36,872 nucleotides of DNA, taken from Thioalkalivibrio sp. (GTDB lineage: Bacteria; Pseudomonadota; Gammaproteobacteria; SpSt-1174). The stretch spans positions 1-36,872 of the forward strand of contig DSBO01000125.1 in NCBI GenBank assembly GCA_011046015.1, in the 5' to 3' direction. Of this stretch, positions 1 to 9,473 are shown piece by piece. The notes below the pieces were generated by a model. That model was given only the letters and a program-made list of their open reading frames with translations, was not told the origin of the DNA and did not search any database. The translations under genes were made by a program, and so were the position numbers. The number at the start of each line of letters is the position of its first letter. Position 1 is the first letter of the stretch.

Positions 1-83
1 CCCAAACACCCAAACACCCAAACACCCAAACACCCAAACACCCAAACACCCAAACACCCAAACACCCAAACGCCCGAACGCCC
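1..83. repeat. Octanucleotide tandem repeat (CCCAAACA)n, truncated by window start
   Basis: Eight perfect CCCAAACA units at 1-64, then degenerating CCCAAACG, CCCGAACG, CCC. Confidence 0.97.
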
Positions 84-110
84 TTACAACGGTTCACGTA
101 CCACGTCTGA

Positions 111-455
111 CTAACCCGGCGGCCACCCCAGCGATCGTCCGCCCAGCACGTGCAGGTGCACGTGAAACACGCTCTGCCCTGCACCGGCGCCGCAGTTCAT
201 CACGGTGCGGTAGCCGCTCTCCGCGATGCCGTCGACCTCCGCCACCTGCTGCGCACCGAGGAAGAGCTTGCCCATCAGCGTCGCATCGTCCTGCTCGGCG
301 TGATGAAGCGTCTCGATGTGCTTGCGCGGAATGACCAGCACGTGGGTCGGCGCCTGCGGGTTCAGATCACGAAAGGCGATGACGTCGTCGTCCTGATACA
401 CCACCTCCGCCGGAATCTCGCCGGCCGCGATACGGCAAAAGATGCAATCGGACAT
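111..455 (-). CDS. hinT: HIT family (histidine triad) nucleotide-binding protein
   Basis: MSDCIFCRIAAGEIPAEVVY start and C-terminal HVHLHVLGGR histidine triad. Start trimmed from ORF start 497 to the MSDCIFC Met. Confidence 0.93.
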   Translation of the reverse strand: MSDCIFCRIAAGEIPAEVVYQDDDVIAFRDLNPQAPTHVLVIPRKHIETLHHAEQDDATLMGKLFLGAQQVAEVDGIAESGYRTVMNCGAGAGQSVFHVHLHVLGGRSLGWPPG

Positions 456-483
456 AGCTACTCCTTCATTCATCGTGTTTTTC

Positions 484-540
484 GCCACAGAGGGCACAGA
501 GCATAAAAGCCACCTCGATCACCTCTGTGTCCTCTGTGGC
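484..540. repeat. Intergenic inverted-repeat element (CCACAGAG family), copy 1
   Basis: GCCACAGAGGGCACAGAG ... CTCTGTGTCCTCTGTGGC: 18-bp arms with one mismatch. Related copy at 20170-20241. Confidence 0.85.
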
Positions 541-566
541 AAACAAAGCCTTCGCAACAGGCCCTC

Positions 567-1163
567 TCAGTATTGTTTTCTGCCCTGAAAGGCATGCGAC
601 AGGGTCTGGCTGTCGGCGTACTCGAGTTCGCCGCCGATGGGAATGCCGTGCGCGAGCCGGGTGGTGGAGATACCGCGCTCGGCGGCCAGCTCGCTGATGT
701 AGTGCGCGGTCACCTCGCCTTCCACGGTAGGGTTGGTGGCGAGGATCACTTCCTGCACCTCGCCCTCGTCGAAACGGCGCTCGAGTTCGTCCAGACCGAG
801 TTCTTCGGGGCCAATGCCGTCGAGCGGCGAGAGGTGCCCCATGAGCACGAAGTACAGGCCGCGGTACACCGACGCCTGCTCGATGGCGAGCACGTCAGCC
901 GGCGTCTCGACGATGCACAGCTGCTCGCCCTGCCGAGCCGGGTTGGCGCAGATGCGGCAGACCTCCAGCTCGGTGAGCGTGCGGCAACGCTTGCAGTGGC
1001 CGATCTTCTCCACCGCCTCGCGCAGGGCATCGGCCAGGCGCAGGGCGCCGTCGCGCTCGCGCTCGAGCAGGTACAGCGCCATGCGCTGCGCCGACTTCGG
1101 GCCGACCCCCGGCAGGATCTTCAGGGTGTCGACCAGGTTCTGCAGTACGGAGCGTTCCGACAT
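567..1163 (-). CDS. recR: Recombination mediator protein RecR
   Basis: [17 protein letters not shown], four-Cys zinc finger (CKRC..CRIC), Toprim-like [15 protein letters not shown]; synteny with ybaB and dnaX. Confidence 0.97.
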   Translation of the reverse strand: MSERSVLQNLVDTLKILPGVGPKSAQRMALYLLERERDGALRLADALREAVEKIGHCKRCRTLTELEVCRICANPARQGEQLCIVETPADVLAIEQASVYRGLYFVLMGHLSPLDGIGPEELGLDELERRFDEGEVQEVILATNPTVEGEVTAHYISELAAERGISTTRLAHGIPIGGELEYADSQTLSHAFQGRKQY

Positions 1164-1173
1164 GCGACCGCGA

Positions 1174-1497
1174 TCAGAACGGCAGCTTCATGCCGCCCGG
1201 CAGGTTCATGCCGGCGGTGATGCCCGACATGCGCTCGCTGGTCTCGCGATCCACCTTGTGCACGGCATCGTTGGTGGCCGCCGCGATCAGGTCTTCGAGC
1301 ATTTCACGGTCATCGCCCATCAGGCTATCGTCGATCTCGACGCGGCGCACCTCGTGCTTGCCGGTCATGGTGACCTTGACCATGCCACCGCCGGACTCGC
1401 CCGTGACTTCCATCGCGGCGATTTCTTCCTGCGCCTTCTGCATGTCGGCCTGCATCTTCTGGGCCTGCTTCATCAGGTTGCCAATTCCGCCTTTCAT
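1174..1497 (-). CDS. YbaB/EbfC family nucleoid-associated protein
   Basis: [27 protein letters not shown]...[20 protein letters not shown]; sits between recR and dnaX. Confidence 0.96.
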   Translation of the reverse strand: MKGGIGNLMKQAQKMQADMQKAQEEIAAMEVTGESGGGMVKVTMTGKHEVRRVEIDDSLMGDDREMLEDLIAAATNDAVHKVDRETSERMSGITAGMNLPGGMKLPF

Positions 1498-1510
1498 CGT
1501 CTCTCACCTA

Positions 1511-3286
1511 TCATTTACTGGTCAGGGGTTTTACCGATCCCGGGATCAGTTCGGCACCGAAGGTCTCTCTCAGCGCCCGAGCCACGGAATCCTCGGCTAT
1601 AGACTGTTCCGCCGCCTGCTGCCGTTCGGCCACGCCGCGTTCCACGGCCTGTGCGGGGGTGTCCTCGACGTGGTCGACGATCTCGATGACGAGCTTCAAC
1701 GGCTCGCCAAAGTGATCCGACAACGCCTTCTCGATACGTTCCTCCACACTCCGGGTGCGCAGGCTCTCCTGTGCCCGCGCGAGCATCAGGGTGACGCGAC
1801 CGCCCTCGATGGCCTTGAGCGAGCAGTTCGTGGCCAGCGACCGGGCCATGGCCCGCAGGCCGAGCTGGTTCACCAGTGTGTGCCAGTTGATGTCGCTGAC
1901 ATCCCGGGCGGATGCCGCCTCGGCCACCGCGGTGGGCTGTGCCGCCATGGGCGCCGCCGGGGCTTCGACCACCGGAGTCGCCGGCACCGGCCGGGCGGCG
2001 GGAGACGGGTCGGGCGCCGGCGGGGTTGTCGGGGCCGGCGGCCTCAGCGCAGGGCCGGATTCAATCGTTTTTTTTTGCGCCGGGCGCGCGGCGCTGACCG
2101 CGGCCAGGGCCTCGTCGCGGGCGTTCGCCGTCTCGCCGGACGGGGCCGCCGGGGCCGCATCTGCGCGTGGACTCGCCCCGCCACCGGCTGCCGCTGACGC
2201 CTCCACGGGACGGAAGGCCTGCATGCGCAGCAACACCATCTCGAACCCGGCCTGCGGGTTCGGGTTGAGCGGCAGGTCGCGCCGGCCCAGCAGCGCGATC
2301 TGGTAGTAGAGCTGCACGTCTTCCGGCGAGAGGCGCTCGGCCAGCGCGCAGATGCGCGCGGCATCGGATTCGACGCTGTCCACCGCCTCCGGCACGATCT
2401 GGGCGAGCGCCACCTGGTGCAGCAGGGCAATCAGGTCATCCAGCACGCCCTCGAAATCCGGCGCCTGCTCGGCCACCCGCGCCACGGCGTCGATGAGGCC
2501 GCGGCCCTCGCCGGCCGCCACGGCATCGAGCAGTCCGAAGACGTGCTCGCGCGAGATCCCGCCGAGCATGTCGCGCACCTCGGCGTCGGTCACCGCCCCG
2601 CCGCCGAAGGCGATGGCCTGGTCCAGCAGGCTCAGCGCATCGCGCATGGAGCCGTCGGCCGCCACCGCGATCTGGTCGAGCGCGGCGGCATCGGCACGGA
2701 TGCCCTCCTGCTCGAGGATGTGTGTGAGGTGGCCGGAGATCATGGTGGCCGGCATGCGCTTCAGGCTGAACTGCAGGCAGCGCGAGAGGATGGTCACGGG
2801 CAGCTTCTGCGGGTCGGTGGTCGCCAGCAGGAACTTCACGTGTGGCGGCGGCTCTTCCAGGGTCTTCAGCAGGGCGTTGAAGCTGTGCCCCGAGAGCATG
2901 TGCACCTCGTCAATGAGGTAGACCTTGAAGCGCCCGCGGGTGGGGGCGTACTGCACGTTGTCCAGCAGCTCGCGGGTGTCCTCCACCTTGGTGCGCGAGG
3001 CGGCATCCACCTCGATGAGATCGACGAAACGGCCCTCGTCGATCTCGCGGCAGGCGGCGCACTCGCCGCAGGGCCGGGCCGTGATGCCCGTCTCGCAGTT
3101 CAGGCACTTGGCGAGGATGCGCGCCACGGTGGTCTTGCCCACCCCACGCGTCCCGGTGAACAGGTAGGCGTGATGCAGGCGATCCTCTTCCAGCGCGTTG
3201 ACCAGCGCACGCAGCACGTGGGTCTGCCCCACCATCTGCTCGAAATTACGCGGGCGCCACTTGCGCGCAAGGACTTGATAACTCAT
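1511..3286 (-). CDS. dnaX: DNA polymerase III subunits gamma/tau
   Basis: MSYQVLARKWRPRNFEQMVGQTHVLRAL...GTRGVGKTTVARILAKCLNC...IDEVHMLS. Start trimmed from 3328 to MSYQ at 3286. Confidence 0.97.
   Translation of the reverse strand: MSYQVLARKWRPRNFEQMVGQTHVLRALVNALEEDRLHHAYLFTGTRGVGKTTVARILAKCLNCETGITARPCGECAACREIDEGRFVDLIEVDAASRTKVEDTRELLDNVQYAPTRGRFKVYLIDEVHMLSGHSFNALLKTLEEPPPHVKFLLATTDPQKLPVTILSRCLQFSLKRMPATMISGHLTHILEQEGIRADAAALDQIAVAADGSMRDALSLLDQAIAFGGGAVTDAEVRDMLGGISREHVFGLLDAVAAGEGRGLIDAVARVAEQAPDFEGVLDDLIALLHQVALAQIVPEAVDSVESDAARICALAERLSPEDVQLYYQIALLGRRDLPLNPNPQAGFEMVLLRMQAFRPVEASAAAGGGASPRADAAPAAPSGETANARDEALAAVSAARPAQKKTIESGPALRPPAPTTPPAPDPSPAARPVPATPVVEAPAAPMAAQPTAVAEAASARDVSDINWHTLVNQLGLRAMARSLATNCSLKAIEGGRVTLMLARAQESLRTRSVEERIEKALSDHFGEPLKLVIEIVDHVEDTPAQAVERGVAERQQAAEQSIAEDSVARALRETFGAELIPGSVKPLTSK
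2061..2077 (-). promoter_or_regulatory. Putative dnaX slippery site (A9) with immediate -1 frame TGA
   Basis: Minus strand reads C-AAAAAAAAA-CGATTGA. Frame 0 is CAA AAA AAA ACG ATT GAA; after a -1 shift it reads AAC GAT TGA. Confidence 0.8.
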
Positions 3287-3374
3287 GAGGAATTCAGGGC
3301 GAACCGGTTGGCCTACGGAGGCCCACACTATATCAGAGAGTGGCCGCGAGCCGCACCAGCCGGACGGGCAAAAG

Positions 3375-3399
3375 AAAAGGCCGGACAGGCCGGCCTTTT
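3375..3399 (-). terminator. Rho-independent terminator downstream of DUF4168 gene
   Basis: Minus strand AAAAGGCCGG-CCTGT-CCGGCCTTTTCTTTT: 10-bp stem with T-rich tail. Confidence 0.8.
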
Positions 3400-3423
3400 C
3401 GGTGCGCGCAGTGCCGCCAGGGC

Positions 3424-3810
3424 TTACTGCAGCTTGCTTTCCACCTTCTCGCGCAGCGCCGGATCCTGGTCCAGGGCCTGCACCACGTTGTTGTACTCCG
3501 GCACGCTCAGGCCGCTCTCTTCAACGGCGCTGACCATCTTCTGCTGGGTCTCCTGCTGCAGGGCAGCCGCCTCTTCCTGGCTGCTCACCTGCTCCAGCTC
3601 GGTGGCGAATTCCTGCTGCAGCTCCTGAATGTCCGCATAGGCGACGACAAATTTCTCCAGCGTGGCGTCATCCACGTTGGTGGCCGCACCCTGCTGCATG
3701 CCAGCCGGCGGCTGCGACTGCGCACCCGGCTGGGCCATGGCGGCCCAGGGCGAAAGCACCAGGGCGGTACCGAAGGCGGCGGCGATCAGCGTGTGTTTGA
3801 CGTGGTTCAT
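3424..3810 (-). CDS. DUF4168 domain-containing secreted protein
   Basis: Signal peptide (MNHVKHTLIAAAFGTALVLSPWAAMAQ) then DDATLEKFVVAYADIQELQQEF...QKMVSAVEESGLSVPEYNNVVQALDQDPALREKV. RBS AAAGGAGG. Confidence 0.85.
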   Translation of the reverse strand: MNHVKHTLIAAAFGTALVLSPWAAMAQPGAQSQPPAGMQQGAATNVDDATLEKFVVAYADIQELQQEFATELEQVSSQEEAAALQQETQQKMVSAVEESGLSVPEYNNVVQALDQDPALREKVESKLQ

Positions 3811-3853
3811 GTGTCCTCCTTTGCTGCTTCAAGTTGAATGCACCGAAGCAGGG

Positions 3854-3869
3854 AGCAAGGGCTGTGCCA
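3854..3869 (-). promoter_or_regulatory. Putative sigma-54 (-24/-12) promoter for the DUF4168 gene
   Basis: Minus strand TGGCACAGCCCTTGCT against consensus TGGCACR-N4-TTGCW; 44 bp upstream of the ATG at 3810. Confidence 0.78.
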
Positions 3870-3948
3870 GACAGCCCTGAACCGCGGCACCATGCGGTCG
3901 CGGGCCCGTAATACCCGCCACACTCCCGCCGACAGCCGCCGGATGCCT

Positions 3949-3980
3949 GGGTCAGATTGGCACATGTGGCAGCCTGACCC
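3949..3980. promoter_or_regulatory. 32-bp imperfect palindrome, candidate upstream activator site
   Basis: GGGTCAGATTGGCACATGTGGCAGCCTGACCC: 7-bp perfect outer arms, CACATGTG core, 13/16 symmetric pairs; about 95 bp upstream of the sigma-54 promoter match. Confidence 0.6.
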
Positions 3981-3987
3981 GGCCGAC

Positions 3988-5391
3988 TCAGCCGCCCCCC
4001 TCCTCCAGATAGCGGTACAGCGTGCGTCGGCCGATACCGAGTACCTGCGCCGCACGGCGCTTGTTGTTGTTCATCCGCTCCAGTACATGGCGTACATAGC
4101 GCTGCTCGACCTCTCGCAGCGGCGGCAGCTGGCCGGCCGGAACCAGCACCGGCGGGCCCTCGCCCGGCGCGGCTGGCACCGCGACGCCCTGGCGCTTCGC
4201 GCCCTCGCGGATACGGGCCGGCAGGTCCGCCACGCCGATCTCCGTGCCGCGGCAGAAGGCCACGGCACGCTCGATGGCATTGGACAGCTCGCGCACGTTG
4301 CCGGGAAAGTCATAGGCCCGCAGACACTCGATCGCCTCCAGGGTGATGCCGCGCACCGGGCTGTGGCTCGCGCCGGCGAAACGCGCGACGAAATGTGCCG
4401 CCAGCAGGTCGATGTCGTCCTCCCGCTCGCGCAGCGGCGGGACGCTGAGGGCAAAGGTCTCCAGGCGGTAGAACAGGTCGGCACGAAAACTGCCGGCGTC
4501 GATGTCGGCCTCCAGGTCGCGGTTGGTGGCCGCAATGATCCGCACGTCCACCCGGCGCTCCCGGTTCTCGCCCACCGGACGCATGCGGCCATCCTGCAGG
4601 ATACGCAACAGCTTGGACTGCATCTCCGGCGGCATCTCCCCCACCTCGTCGAGCAGCAGCGTGCCGCCCTCGGCCTCGGCGAACAGCCCCTTGCGGGCGC
4701 GCTGGGCACCGGTGAAAGCCCCGGCGCTGTGGCCGAACAGCTCGCTCTCCAGGAGCTCGGCCGGAATGCCGGCGCAGTTCATGGCCACGAACGGCCCGTC
4801 GCGGCGGTCGGACTCGGCGTGCAGCGCACGGGCCACCAGTTCCTTGCCCACCCCGCTCTCGCCCAACACGAGCACCGGGCCGTTGGCGCCCGCGATGCGG
4901 CGAATCTGCTCGAACAGCTCGCGCATGACGGGGCTGCGGCCCAGCAGGCCATGAAAGTCGCCGTTTCCCAGCATGTCGCGGTAACGCGCCAGCTCCCGGC
5001 GCAGCTCGCGCCGCTCCAGCGTGCGGGCCACCGCCAGCCGCAGATGATCGAGCTGCAGCGGCTTGGTGAGGAAGTCGTCCGCCCCCTGTTTCAGCGCCTC
5101 CACCGCCTGCTCCACCGTGCCGAAGGCCGTGATGATGATGAAGCCGGGCGGCAGCGGCTGTTGCCGCGCGCTGGCCAGCAGCTGCAGGCCGTCCTCGCCT
5201 GGCAGGCGCAGGTCGCTGATCACCAGTGCCGGGGTCTCGGTGCGCAGCCGTTCACGCGCGCTCGGCACGTCGGCCGCCTCGATCACCGTGTGACCGGCGT
5301 CCTCCAGCTCCTCGCGAATCAGCTCGCGCAGGCCGGCATCGTCCTCCACCAGCAGGATGGTTGCGGGGTGATCATGCGTCATGGGATGCAT
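3988..5391 (-). CDS. Sigma-54-dependent response regulator (NtrC family: REC-AAA-Fis HTH)
   Basis: Receiver domain, GESGVGKELVARALH Walker A, ESELFGHSAGAFTGA (intact GAFTGA), C-terminal RRAAQVLGIGRRTLYRYLEE. Confidence 0.96.
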   Translation of the reverse strand: MHPMTHDHPATILLVEDDAGLRELIREELEDAGHTVIEAADVPSARERLRTETPALVISDLRLPGEDGLQLLASARQQPLPPGFIIITAFGTVEQAVEALKQGADDFLTKPLQLDHLRLAVARTLERRELRRELARYRDMLGNGDFHGLLGRSPVMRELFEQIRRIAGANGPVLVLGESGVGKELVARALHAESDRRDGPFVAMNCAGIPAELLESELFGHSAGAFTGAQRARKGLFAEAEGGTLLLDEVGEMPPEMQSKLLRILQDGRMRPVGENRERRVDVRIIAATNRDLEADIDAGSFRADLFYRLETFALSVPPLREREDDIDLLAAHFVARFAGASHSPVRGITLEAIECLRAYDFPGNVRELSNAIERAVAFCRGTEIGVADLPARIREGAKRQGVAVPAAPGEGPPVLVPAGQLPPLREVEQRYVRHVLERMNNNKRRAAQVLGIGRRTLYRYLEEGGG

Positions 5392-6868
5392 CCTGCTCGT
5401 CTATCTTCGGCTCCAGGGGTAGCCACAGGCAGAACCGGGCGCCGCCAAGGTCACTGGCCAGCACCTCGATCTCGCCGCCGTGGTCGCGGGCCGCCGCATG
5501 GGCCACAGCCAGCCCGAGGCCCGTGCCCTCGCCCACCGGCTTGGTGGTAAAGAAGGGCTCGAACAGGTGATCGCGCAGCTCCGGGGCCACCCCGGACCCG
5601 TCGTCATCGACCTGGTAACAGAGGCGCCCGCCGTCCACGCGCCAGCTCACGCGCACCTGGCCGGCGGCGGCTTGCAGGGCATTGCCCACCAGGTTGCGAA
5701 GAGCCTGCTCCAGCCGCATGGCGTCCACGTCGATGGTCGGCGTGGACGCCGCCTCGTCCAGCCACAGCGCCACCCCGCGGGTACGCGCCTGCTCGCGCAG
5801 CGGCTCGAGCACGGCCCGCAGCGGGCGGTCGGCCGGCATGGCCCGCAGACGCAGGGGGTTGCTGCGTCCGAAATCCAGTAGCTGACGGATGATGCGCTGC
5901 ATCCGGTCGGCCTCCCGACGGATGGCCTTGATGGCGGCAACGGCCGGCTCGGGGAGGTCGTCGCGACGCAGCAGGCGTTGGGCCTTGCCATCGACGGTGC
6001 TCAGCGGGCTGCCCAGTTCATGCGCCACGCCGCCGGCCAGCTGGCCGAGCGCGGCCATCTTTTCCGAGCGGTGCAGGCGCTCGCCCAGGGCCTGCAATTC
6101 CCCGCGCGAGCGCTCGATGGCATCGAGCATCTGGTTCACCGCCAGCGCCAGCGCCAGCACGCGGAACTCCCGCGCGCCCTGCGCGTCCAGCCGGTGGGCG
6201 AGGTTGCCCTCGCCCACGCGGCGCAGGCCACCCTCGATGCGACGCATGTGCCGGCCCACCGCCCAGCGGTGGCCCAGCAGGAAGATGAACACCAGCCCAA
6301 AGCCGGTGGCCGCCACGACCGTCAAGGTATGCAGGCGCACCTGGTGGACGTAGCCGTCGAAGTCGCTGCCCTTGCGCGTCACCTGTAACAGCCCGGAGAT
6401 GCGGCCACCGGCATCGGTCAGGGGCACGAAGTAGGAGAACACCTCCTCGCCCCCCACGCGTCCGAACTCGCCCTGCCGCTCGCCGCTGTCGGCCAGCATC
6501 GCGACGCGATCGCTGGCCATGGTGGCGTTCAGCCCCCCGCTGGCAGCGATCTCGCGGCCGTCGCTGTCATAGACGAACACCCCGTACACGCGGTCGATGC
6601 TGAAGGCCGATTCCAGGGCCTGCTGTACGGTTCGCTCATAGCCGCGCTCCAGGGCATGGCTCACCGGCAGGCGAATGGCCCGCGCGACCAGCTCGATGTC
6701 CTTCTGCATGCGTGCCTGGGTCAGGGACTCGAGATAGGTAACGCTGTACCAGCCGGTGAGTGCGGTAGCGGCCAGCAGGGGCAGCACCACGACGGCGAAC
6801 AGGGTAGCCGCAAGCGACGGGGCGTGCCCCGCCCACAGCGGCGCCAGAAATGATCTCAATTGGCGCAT
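5372..6868 (-). CDS. Membrane sensor histidine kinase (HAMP, HisKA, HATPase_c)
   Basis: Two TM segments, GGVAHELGSPLSTVDGKAQ H-box, N-box (NLVGNALQAA), FEPFFTTKPVGEGTGLGLAVA. Overlaps the regulator start by 20 bp. Confidence 0.95.
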   Translation of the reverse strand: MRQLRSFLAPLWAGHAPSLAATLFAVVVLPLLAATALTGWYSVTYLESLTQARMQKDIELVARAIRLPVSHALERGYERTVQQALESAFSIDRVYGVFVYDSDGREIAASGGLNATMASDRVAMLADSGERQGEFGRVGGEEVFSYFVPLTDAGGRISGLLQVTRKGSDFDGYVHQVRLHTLTVVAATGFGLVFIFLLGHRWAVGRHMRRIEGGLRRVGEGNLAHRLDAQGAREFRVLALALAVNQMLDAIERSRGELQALGERLHRSEKMAALGQLAGGVAHELGSPLSTVDGKAQRLLRRDDLPEPAVAAIKAIRREADRMQRIIRQLLDFGRSNPLRLRAMPADRPLRAVLEPLREQARTRGVALWLDEAASTPTIDVDAMRLEQALRNLVGNALQAAAGQVRVSWRVDGGRLCYQVDDDGSGVAPELRDHLFEPFFTTKPVGEGTGLGLAVAHAAARDHGGEIEVLASDLGGARFCLWLPLEPKIDEQDASHDA

Positions 6869-7060
6869 GAGTCAGAATGATACAATTTTTCGCCCCTCCT
6901 TACGAACCGGCCACCCTTCCCCACCGGCGCCGTAAACCCCACGCCCCGCATCACGACAACTGCCGTGCGGGTGAACTGGTACGGGATTTGCTGCGTACCG
7001 GGCATGGACAAACACGACCACAGCCATCGATTCCAGAGCAACGACCATGCCGGAGGCCCC

Positions 7061-7423
7061 ATGCGATACCTGATGCTCACGCTCCCCGCCCTGCTGTTCC
7101 TGAGCCTTGCCAGCGCGACGGCCGCCGGGCAGTGCCTCGAGGTCAAGGACCCGCGCATCGACCCGGATCGCACCGACACCGATTCGTCGGCCCTGGCCTG
7201 GGCGGCCCGCATCGAGAACACCTGCGACCGCGCCTACGACGCGGACATCACGGTGCACTTCACCAACGAGGAGGATGAATCCATCTATGAGGTGCGCAAG
7301 CTGATCACGGTGGAACGACGCGGCGCCACGGAAGCCGGCGCCCGGCAGTACCTGCCCGCCATCTACATGAGCGACATCACGGGCATCGACATCGACATCG
7401 AGGAACGCAAGCGCCCGTACTGA
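7061..7423 (+). CDS. Hypothetical secreted protein
   Basis: Signal peptide MRYLMLTLPALLFLSLASATAAG. Start chosen at 7061 rather than the ORF start 6965. Confidence 0.65.
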   Translation: MRYLMLTLPALLFLSLASATAAGQCLEVKDPRIDPDRTDTDSSALAWAARIENTCDRAYDADITVHFTNEEDESIYEVRKLITVERRGATEAGARQYLPAIYMSDITGIDIDIEERKRPY

Positions 7424-7445
7424 GGCGGAAAAACGGAAGGGAAAA

Positions 7446-7562
<117 letters not shown>

Positions 7563-7691
7563 TTGAACGCGGGTGATAATGAGCGGCGCATCATACCGGC
7601 TGCGGGGCGGCAGGGGCAAGCGGGCGGATCGGAGCGCGCCCTGCCACGGTGGCGCCTTGACGCTCGGACTGACCGGTCCTAAATTGAGCCC

Positions 7692-8279
7692 ATGCCCGCC
7701 GGAAGACGCGTTGCATTCGACCCACACGTCGCCCTGGAGGCGGCGATGCAGACCTTCTGGACCCGGGGCTACGCGGCCACCTCGCTGCAGGACTTGCTGG
7801 CCAGCATGGGCCTGTCCAAGAGCAGCCTGTACCAGACCTATGGTAGCAAGCAGCAGCTCTTCGAGCGCTGTATCGACCATTACCGGCATCAGTTCACCGC
7901 CACCCTGGCCGCGCGCCTCGAGACCGCCCCCTCGGCCCTCGACTTCATCCGCGACACTCTGTACGCCGCCACCGACGAGATCCGCCACGGCCATCCACGC
8001 CGCGGTTGCCTGATCATGAATACCGCCAGCGAGATCGGCCAGGACAACGAGGAGATCGCCCGCCACGTGAGTGAAGGCATCCGCGCCTTGCACCGCATCT
8101 TCCAGCGGGCCGTGGAACGTGCTCAGGCCGAGGGTGACATCCCGCTCGAACGGGACTCTGCCACCCTCGCCCACTACCTGGTCACCCACCTGGCCGGGCT
8201 GCATACCATGGTGAAGGCCGGAGCCAGTCGCCGGGAGACCAAGGCCACTGCGGCCACGGCGCTCAGGGCCCTGGGCTGA
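7692..8279 (+). CDS. TetR/AcrR family transcriptional regulator
   Basis: ALEAAMQTFWTRGYAATSLQDLLASMGLSKSSLYQTYGSKQQLFERCI HTH. Confidence 0.95.
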   Translation: MPAGRRVAFDPHVALEAAMQTFWTRGYAATSLQDLLASMGLSKSSLYQTYGSKQQLFERCIDHYRHQFTATLAARLETAPSALDFIRDTLYAATDEIRHGHPRRGCLIMNTASEIGQDNEEIARHVSEGIRALHRIFQRAVERAQAEGDIPLERDSATLAHYLVTHLAGLHTMVKAGASRRETKATAATALRALG

Positions 8280-8321
8280 TCCGCGCCCTGGTTCGGGCGC
8301 CCCGGACGAGACAGGCGGGCG

Positions 8322-8726
8322 TCAGCCCTGCTTCTTCAAAAGGTCCCGGATTTCCGCCAGCAGGGCCTCTTCCTTGGAGGGGGGCGGCGGGGCCGCAGGT
8401 GCCGCCTCTTCCTTGCGCTTCATCGAATTGATCGCCTTGACCGCAATGAAGACGGCGAAGGCGACGATGATGAAGTCGAACACGCTCTGGATGAACACGC
8501 CGTACTTCAGCGTCACCGCCTCGGCACCCTCTTCCGCCGCCTTCAGGGTGACCGCCAGGTCGGAGAAATCGACCCCCCCGACCAGCAGGCCCAGCGGCGG
8601 CATCACCACGTCCGCCACGAACGATGAAACGATCTTGCCGAAGGCCACGCCGATGATGATCCCCACCGCCATGTCGACCACGTTGCCCTTGACGGCGAAC
8701 TCCCTGAACTCCTTCAACACGCTCAT
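8322..8726 (-). CDS. mscL: Large-conductance mechanosensitive channel
   Basis: [54 protein letters not shown]...[13 protein letters not shown]-type C-terminus (here [15 protein letters not shown]). Confidence 0.97.
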   Translation of the reverse strand: MSVLKEFREFAVKGNVVDMAVGIIIGVAFGKIVSSFVADVVMPPLGLLVGGVDFSDLAVTLKAAEEGAEAVTLKYGVFIQSVFDFIIVAFAVFIAVKAINSMKRKEEAAPAAPPPPSKEEALLAEIRDLLKKQG

Positions 8727-8836
8727 GGACTGACTCCCCTTTTTGTTGGTGTCCATCGCCATCCGGAGCGAGCCCGGACGATGTGCTGTTACCGCCCCAG
8801 AAGATTAGACCATGGCGAGGAGAGCAGTATGGACGA

Positions 8837-9418
8837 TCACACTGCCCGGCCGGCAGCCGTCGCCTCGGGCACTTCGACGAGCGTGCCCGTCTTGCAGTCA
8901 TAGATGTACCCGTACACGGGGATGTCACCCGGCACCAGCGGATGGGCCTTGATGCGCTTAACGTCCTCCACCACACTGGCCGCATTGTCGGCAATGGTCA
9001 GCCAGTTGATGTAACGCCCTTCCGGGGAACCGGGACCCTTGCCCGTATCGTGCCAGCCGCTGGCATCGACTGTCGCCGTCGCCAGGCTGGAGGCCAGCAG
9101 GTCGGCCATGATCTCGTTGGTGAAGGTCTCCATGCCGCAATCGGTGTGATGGATCACGAACCACTCCCGCGTCCCCAGCAGCTTGTACGAGATCACCAGC
9201 GAGCGGATGGCGTCGTCGCTCGCACGCCCGCCCGCATTGCGGATCACGTGGGCATCCCCCTCGGCCAGCCCAGCGTACTTTGCTGGATCCAGCCGCGCAT
9301 CCATACAGGTGAGGATCGCAAACCGTCGTCCGGGCGGCATCGGCAGCTTGCCCTTGTCGCCGAAGTTCGATGCATAGTCCGCGTTCGCGGCCAGTACTTC
9401 CTTGACGACCTGGCTCAT
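8837..9418 (-). CDS. Beta-class carbonic anhydrase family protein
   Basis: [40 protein letters not shown] zinc-site motifs. Confidence 0.9.
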   Translation of the reverse strand: MSQVVKEVLAANADYASNFGDKGKLPMPPGRRFAILTCMDARLDPAKYAGLAEGDAHVIRNAGGRASDDAIRSLVISYKLLGTREWFVIHHTDCGMETFTNEIMADLLASSLATATVDASGWHDTGKGPGSPEGRYINWLTIADNAASVVEDVKRIKAHPLVPGDIPVYGYIYDCKTGTLVEVPEATAAGRAV

Positions 9419-9473
9419 GACAGTTCCTCCTCCGTTGGGTTGGCTGGAAGAGCATAGTCGAGCCGGTACGGAC

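Noticed and set aside
3838-5550. 570-aa plus-strand ORF across the NtrC-type regulator
   Set aside because: Antisense shadow; the minus-strand product has complete REC/AAA/HTH motifs.
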